A stretch of DNA of 31,017 nt from a virus. Made by a program: the position numbers and the translations under genes. The notes below the pieces were generated by a model. It searched no databases and was not told the DNA's origin. It saw only the letters and a list, made by a program, of their open reading frames with translations. Below, in pieces: positions 28,750 to 31,017 of the stretch. The DNA is taken from the IMG/VR virus record IMGVR_UViG_3300036782_000160, positions 1 through 31,017 of that record. One strand, written 5' to 3'. The first letter of the stretch is position 1. The number at the start of each line of letters is the position of its first letter.

Positions 28750-30425
28750 TGAAACCACTAAAACGCCTTTATTTGTCCGGGGATGAGGTTCATCTGGTCG
28801 ATTTGAACCTGATGCTGGAGCTGAACAGCTGCGGGCGTGGTTTCATCACGGCGGAAACGGGAACGGATTACACCGGCAAACTGGTACGCGTGGATGTGGG
28901 GTATACCGATTTGCTGCTGCGTTGGTTTACTGGCTATGTTGAGCGGTCACAGCCTGCTGATAATGGTTATCAGCGGCTATTTGTTCGTGAGCTGGTTGGG
29001 GTGTTCGAACGCAACTGGCCATGCTCTTTCCAGCATCCAACGTTACGTGAGATTGCTGGTTGGCTGACAGAGCACAGCGGGTTGAAAGTGTCGGTGCCAG
29101 ATGCGGATTACACGGATAGAGCGATCCCCCATTTCACGCACAGCGGAACCGGGTATCAGTTGCTGGATAATCTGGGGCGTGCTTTTGGCATTCAGGATTA
29201 CATCTGGTATCAGCTGCCGGATGGGGATGTGTGGCTGGGCGGGGCTGATAAAAGCCTGTTCGCGGGGCGTCCGGTTGATATCCCCGCAGAGTTTGGACAG
29301 GGTGCGGCGGGTGGCAATACGATGACCATTCCGATGGTGCAAAGTTTACGCCCCGGTGTGGAGCTGAACGGCCAGCGGCTGACACGGGTTAATCTGGATA
29401 ACGACAACATGAACGTGACCTGGACACCCCGAAATAAAACCACGGGGGCTGCACTTCAGAAAACCCCGCTGCAACGCCAGATTGAGAGCTGTTACCCGGA
29501 GCTGGCTTCCGGGCTTCATCTGCCGAAATTTGCCCGCGTTGTAGCGCCCAGCGAACCGGTAACCAGCGGTAATTTTGCCGACCCGTTCCGCCCGCGCTAT
29601 GCGGTGGATGTTCAGCTACTGGATGCAGACGGCAATCCGGAAAAAGGTACACCGCAATATTCTGCGGTACCGCTGCCGGTGCCGATGGCCGGTAACGATT
29701 CGGGGATGTTTCAGTTTCCGCCTGAAGGCACCCTGGTTGAAATTGGCTTTACGGATGGCAGGCCGGATAAACCCTTTGTTCGCCAGACGGTGGCCAGTGG
29801 CACCAGTTTGCCGGATGTTAAGCCCGGAGAGCAGCTACAGCAGCAGCGTGAAGAGGTTTCCCAGCGCGTAACACAATCAGGTGACTGGGAGCGAAAAACC
29901 GATCAGGTCATTCATGAAACATCAATGGCGCGGGAAGTGTCGGCAGATACAGAACGCCGCCAGCTGGTCAGTCGTGAAACAATCATTAAAGCCGCTGACA
30001 AAACCACTGTAGTGGGTACCACCCAACTGCTGGCCGGAGCCATTCAGCATGTGACAACCGGTGATTACAGCCAGGCCGTGGGTGGAAATATGCTGGCCAG
30101 CGTAGACGGTAGCGCCGAAACCGATATCACTGGCAGCAAAACCACGACAACCGGCAAAGATCTGATTGAGAGAATTGGCACCATCAGAAAAAGCGTGGCA
30201 GCGTTGCGGCAGGAGATTAAAGCGCCGGTTGTGTGGATTGGTAGCGAGTCAATCAACGTAGCCCAGCTGATGCTTGATACCCTGGATGTTGTGAAGCAGC
30301 TGGCGGAGGCAACGGCAAGCCATAGCCACCAGAACACAGGAACGCCTACAAACGCCGATGCCATTCGTGGCGCTGGCCAGGGCGCTGCCAGCCTGAAAGA
30401 AAAATATAAACCCGTGATAGCCTGA
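28749..30425 (+). CDS. Baseplate hub-spike fusion protein (VgrG-like)
   Basis: This 558-residue protein combines a hub resembling P2 gpD (residues ~1-230, with MLELNSCGRGFITAETG and RLFVRELVGVFERNW) with a middle OB-like domain and a spike resembling P2 gpV (from ~380, with beta-helical repeats TTVVGTTQLLAGAIQHVTTG, DYSQAVGGNM). The motif H525-S-H527 near the C-terminus resembles the iron-binding tip of such spikes. The ATG at 28749 forms TGATG with the previous stop. It is the last gene of the late operon. Confidence 0.83.
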   Translation: MKPLKRLYLSGDEVHLVDLNLMLELNSCGRGFITAETGTDYTGKLVRVDVGYTDLLLRWFTGYVERSQPADNGYQRLFVRELVGVFERNWPCSFQHPTLREIAGWLTEHSGLKVSVPDADYTDRAIPHFTHSGTGYQLLDNLGRAFGIQDYIWYQLPDGDVWLGGADKSLFAGRPVDIPAEFGQGAAGGNTMTIPMVQSLRPGVELNGQRLTRVNLDNDNMNVTWTPRNKTTGAALQKTPLQRQIESCYPELASGLHLPKFARVVAPSEPVTSGNFADPFRPRYAVDVQLLDADGNPEKGTPQYSAVPLPVPMAGNDSGMFQFPPEGTLVEIGFTDGRPDKPFVRQTVASGTSLPDVKPGEQLQQQREEVSQRVTQSGDWERKTDQVIHETSMAREVSADTERRQLVSRETIIKAADKTTVVGTTQLLAGAIQHVTTGDYSQAVGGNMLASVDGSAETDITGSKTTTTGKDLIERIGTIRKSVAALRQEIKAPVVWIGSESINVAQLMLDTLDVVKQLAEATASHSHQNTGTPTNADAIRGAGQGAASLKEKYKPVIA

Positions 30426-30440
30426 TACCCCAGCCAGTAC

Positions 30441-30466
30441 AGCCCGCCACCGTGCGGGCTTTTTTA
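30441..30466 (+). terminator. Terminator of the late operon
   Basis: A perfect 7-bp stem AGCCCGC/GCGGGCT with a 6-nt loop (30441-30460) is followed by a run of six T. It lies 16 bp after the hub-spike stop and ends the 16.7-kb late operon. Confidence 0.9.
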
Positions 30467-30891
30467 CGCCTGTAGCCAACCAAACGCACCAGAACGCACA
30501 CAGCACCACGCAACAACAAAGACACCCGCCCATGCAAGTGAAAACGAACTGAGCCACCACGGCGTACAGGCGAAGCGACAGCACGCCGAAATAAAACCTT
30601 CAGCGACCAAAATCAAACTACACCGCACCCGCCTGCGGTTTCTGGATCGAAAAGTTTTTTCAGTTTTATTTTTCTACAAACCCTAACGCCAGCCCGCGCC
30701 GCCGCTGGGCGCTTGCCGGAAAACACCAACTGAAAAAGTTGAAAAGAATTTCAGTGTTTTTCAGTAAAAAGGATCTGTGGAAGATCTGACGAAAATGTCA
30801 ACCTACAGATATATAAGAGAATTTTAAATTTTGCGTGAGTTGAGAAGATCAAATTGCGCGGGGAGCGCCAGACAAAGAAAAACCCGCAAAG
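30467..30891. other. Noncoding tail of the prophage
   Basis: No convincing gene is seen in this ~425-bp stretch. It contains A/T-rich runs around 30650-30680 and 30820-30835, an inverted repeat CTGAAAAA/TTTTTCAG (around 30731 and 30758), and a repeated GATC-containing element (AGGATCTGTGGAAGATCT around 30769-30786). It may hold the right attachment region or part of it, but no core could be matched. Confidence 0.5.
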
Positions 30892-31017
30892 TGAACCGCC
30901 CCGGAAATCCTGGAGACTAAACTCCTTGAGAAAGAGGCAAACAGGATGACTAAAAATACGCGTTTTTCCCCTGAGGTCCGCCAGCGGGCCATCCGTATGG
31001 TTCTGGAGAGTCAGAAC
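30892..31017 (+). mobile_element. Left end of an IS3-family insertion sequence
   Basis: The stretch starting TGAACCGCCCCGGAAATCCT, followed by the orfA start at 30946, matches the left end of IS3-subgroup elements of enterobacteria (ISEhe3/IS1222 type, by recall). The right end is beyond the window, so length and target duplication cannot be seen. The element interrupts or abuts the prophage's right end. Confidence 0.78.
30946..31017 (+). CDS. IS3-family transposase OrfA (partial)
   Basis: The first 24 codons (starting MTKNTRFSPEVRQRAIRMV) match the HTH-containing OrfA of IS3-family elements. The gene runs off the right edge. AGAGG lies upstream of the ATG. In this family a downstream OrfB is normally fused to OrfA by frameshifting. 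Confidence 0.85.
   Translation, partial: MTKNTRFSPEVRQRAIRMVLESQN

Noticed and set aside
30249-30584. Minus-strand reading frame across the late terminator
   Set aside because: It crosses the terminator and overlaps the hub-spike gene antisense, with no ribosome site. Its cysteine-rich composition reflects the reverse strand.
1-31017. Attachment sites, tRNA genes or CRISPR array
   Set aside because: The window starts at the int stop codon, no matching direct repeat was found at the right end, and no tRNA-like cloverleaf or spaced repeat array was seen.

Overview
The window is almost all of one temperate contractile-tailed (myovirus) prophage of the P2/186/HP1 group in an enterobacterial host. 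It reads from the last codon of the integrase at the left edge to the end of the tail operon near 30.4 kb. The right edge enters an IS3-family insertion sequence. The Hok-type toxin, the C4-type antisense RNA with its AntA antirepressor, a 186-like early region and the IS end all point to Enterobacterales. The genus cannot be fixed from the sequence. No tRNA, rRNA, CRISPR array or host chromosomal gene is visible, and neither attachment site can be placed.

Layout. (1) 1-2.9 kb: integrase and immunity. The segment int start / cI / cox start is present twice in tandem. There are therefore two complete CI-type repressors, each with its own promoter-operator region, plus a truncated Cox and a full Cox. 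(2) 2.9-8.0 kb: early operon with CII, a Fil-like protein, several small phage proteins, a Dam-type methylase, a small membrane protein and the rolling-circle initiator gpA. (3) 8.0-10.6 kb: accessory and regulatory block. It holds a complete hok/sok-like type I toxin-antitoxin locus, a C4-type antisense RNA with its target leader and an AntA antirepressor, a minus-strand HTH regulator behind twin operators and a CRP-like site, two small coupled ORFs, and an Ogr/Delta zinc-finger late activator. (4) 10.6-13.5 kb on the minus strand: portal (Q) and terminase large subunit (P). (5) 13.7-30.4 kb on the plus strand: one tightly packed late operon. It encodes scaffold-protease, capsid, small terminase, head and tail completion, sheath, tube, holin, endolysin, Rz/Rz1, tail assembly chaperone with a -1 frameshift extension, tape measure, baseplate proteins, tail fibre and its chaperone, and a fused hub-spike protein, and it ends at a strong terminator. 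(6) 30.47-30.89 kb: noncoding tail. (7) 30.89-31.02 kb: left end of an IS3-family element.

How it works together. The CI repressors should hold the early promoters shut, with Cox and CII acting in the lysis-lysogeny choice. gpA replicates the genome. The Ogr-like protein should switch on the divergent Q-P and O-onward late operons. The antirepressor under C4 RNA control offers a further route to induction. The early region resembles coliphage 186, while the tail (DUF2586 sheath, DUF2597 tube, DUF2590, hub-spike fusion) is of the HP1/K139 type, so the phage is a mosaic. The most notable points are the duplicated immunity region, the RNA logic upstream of ant, the E/E' frameshift signal, and the CRP-like site at a prophage regulator.
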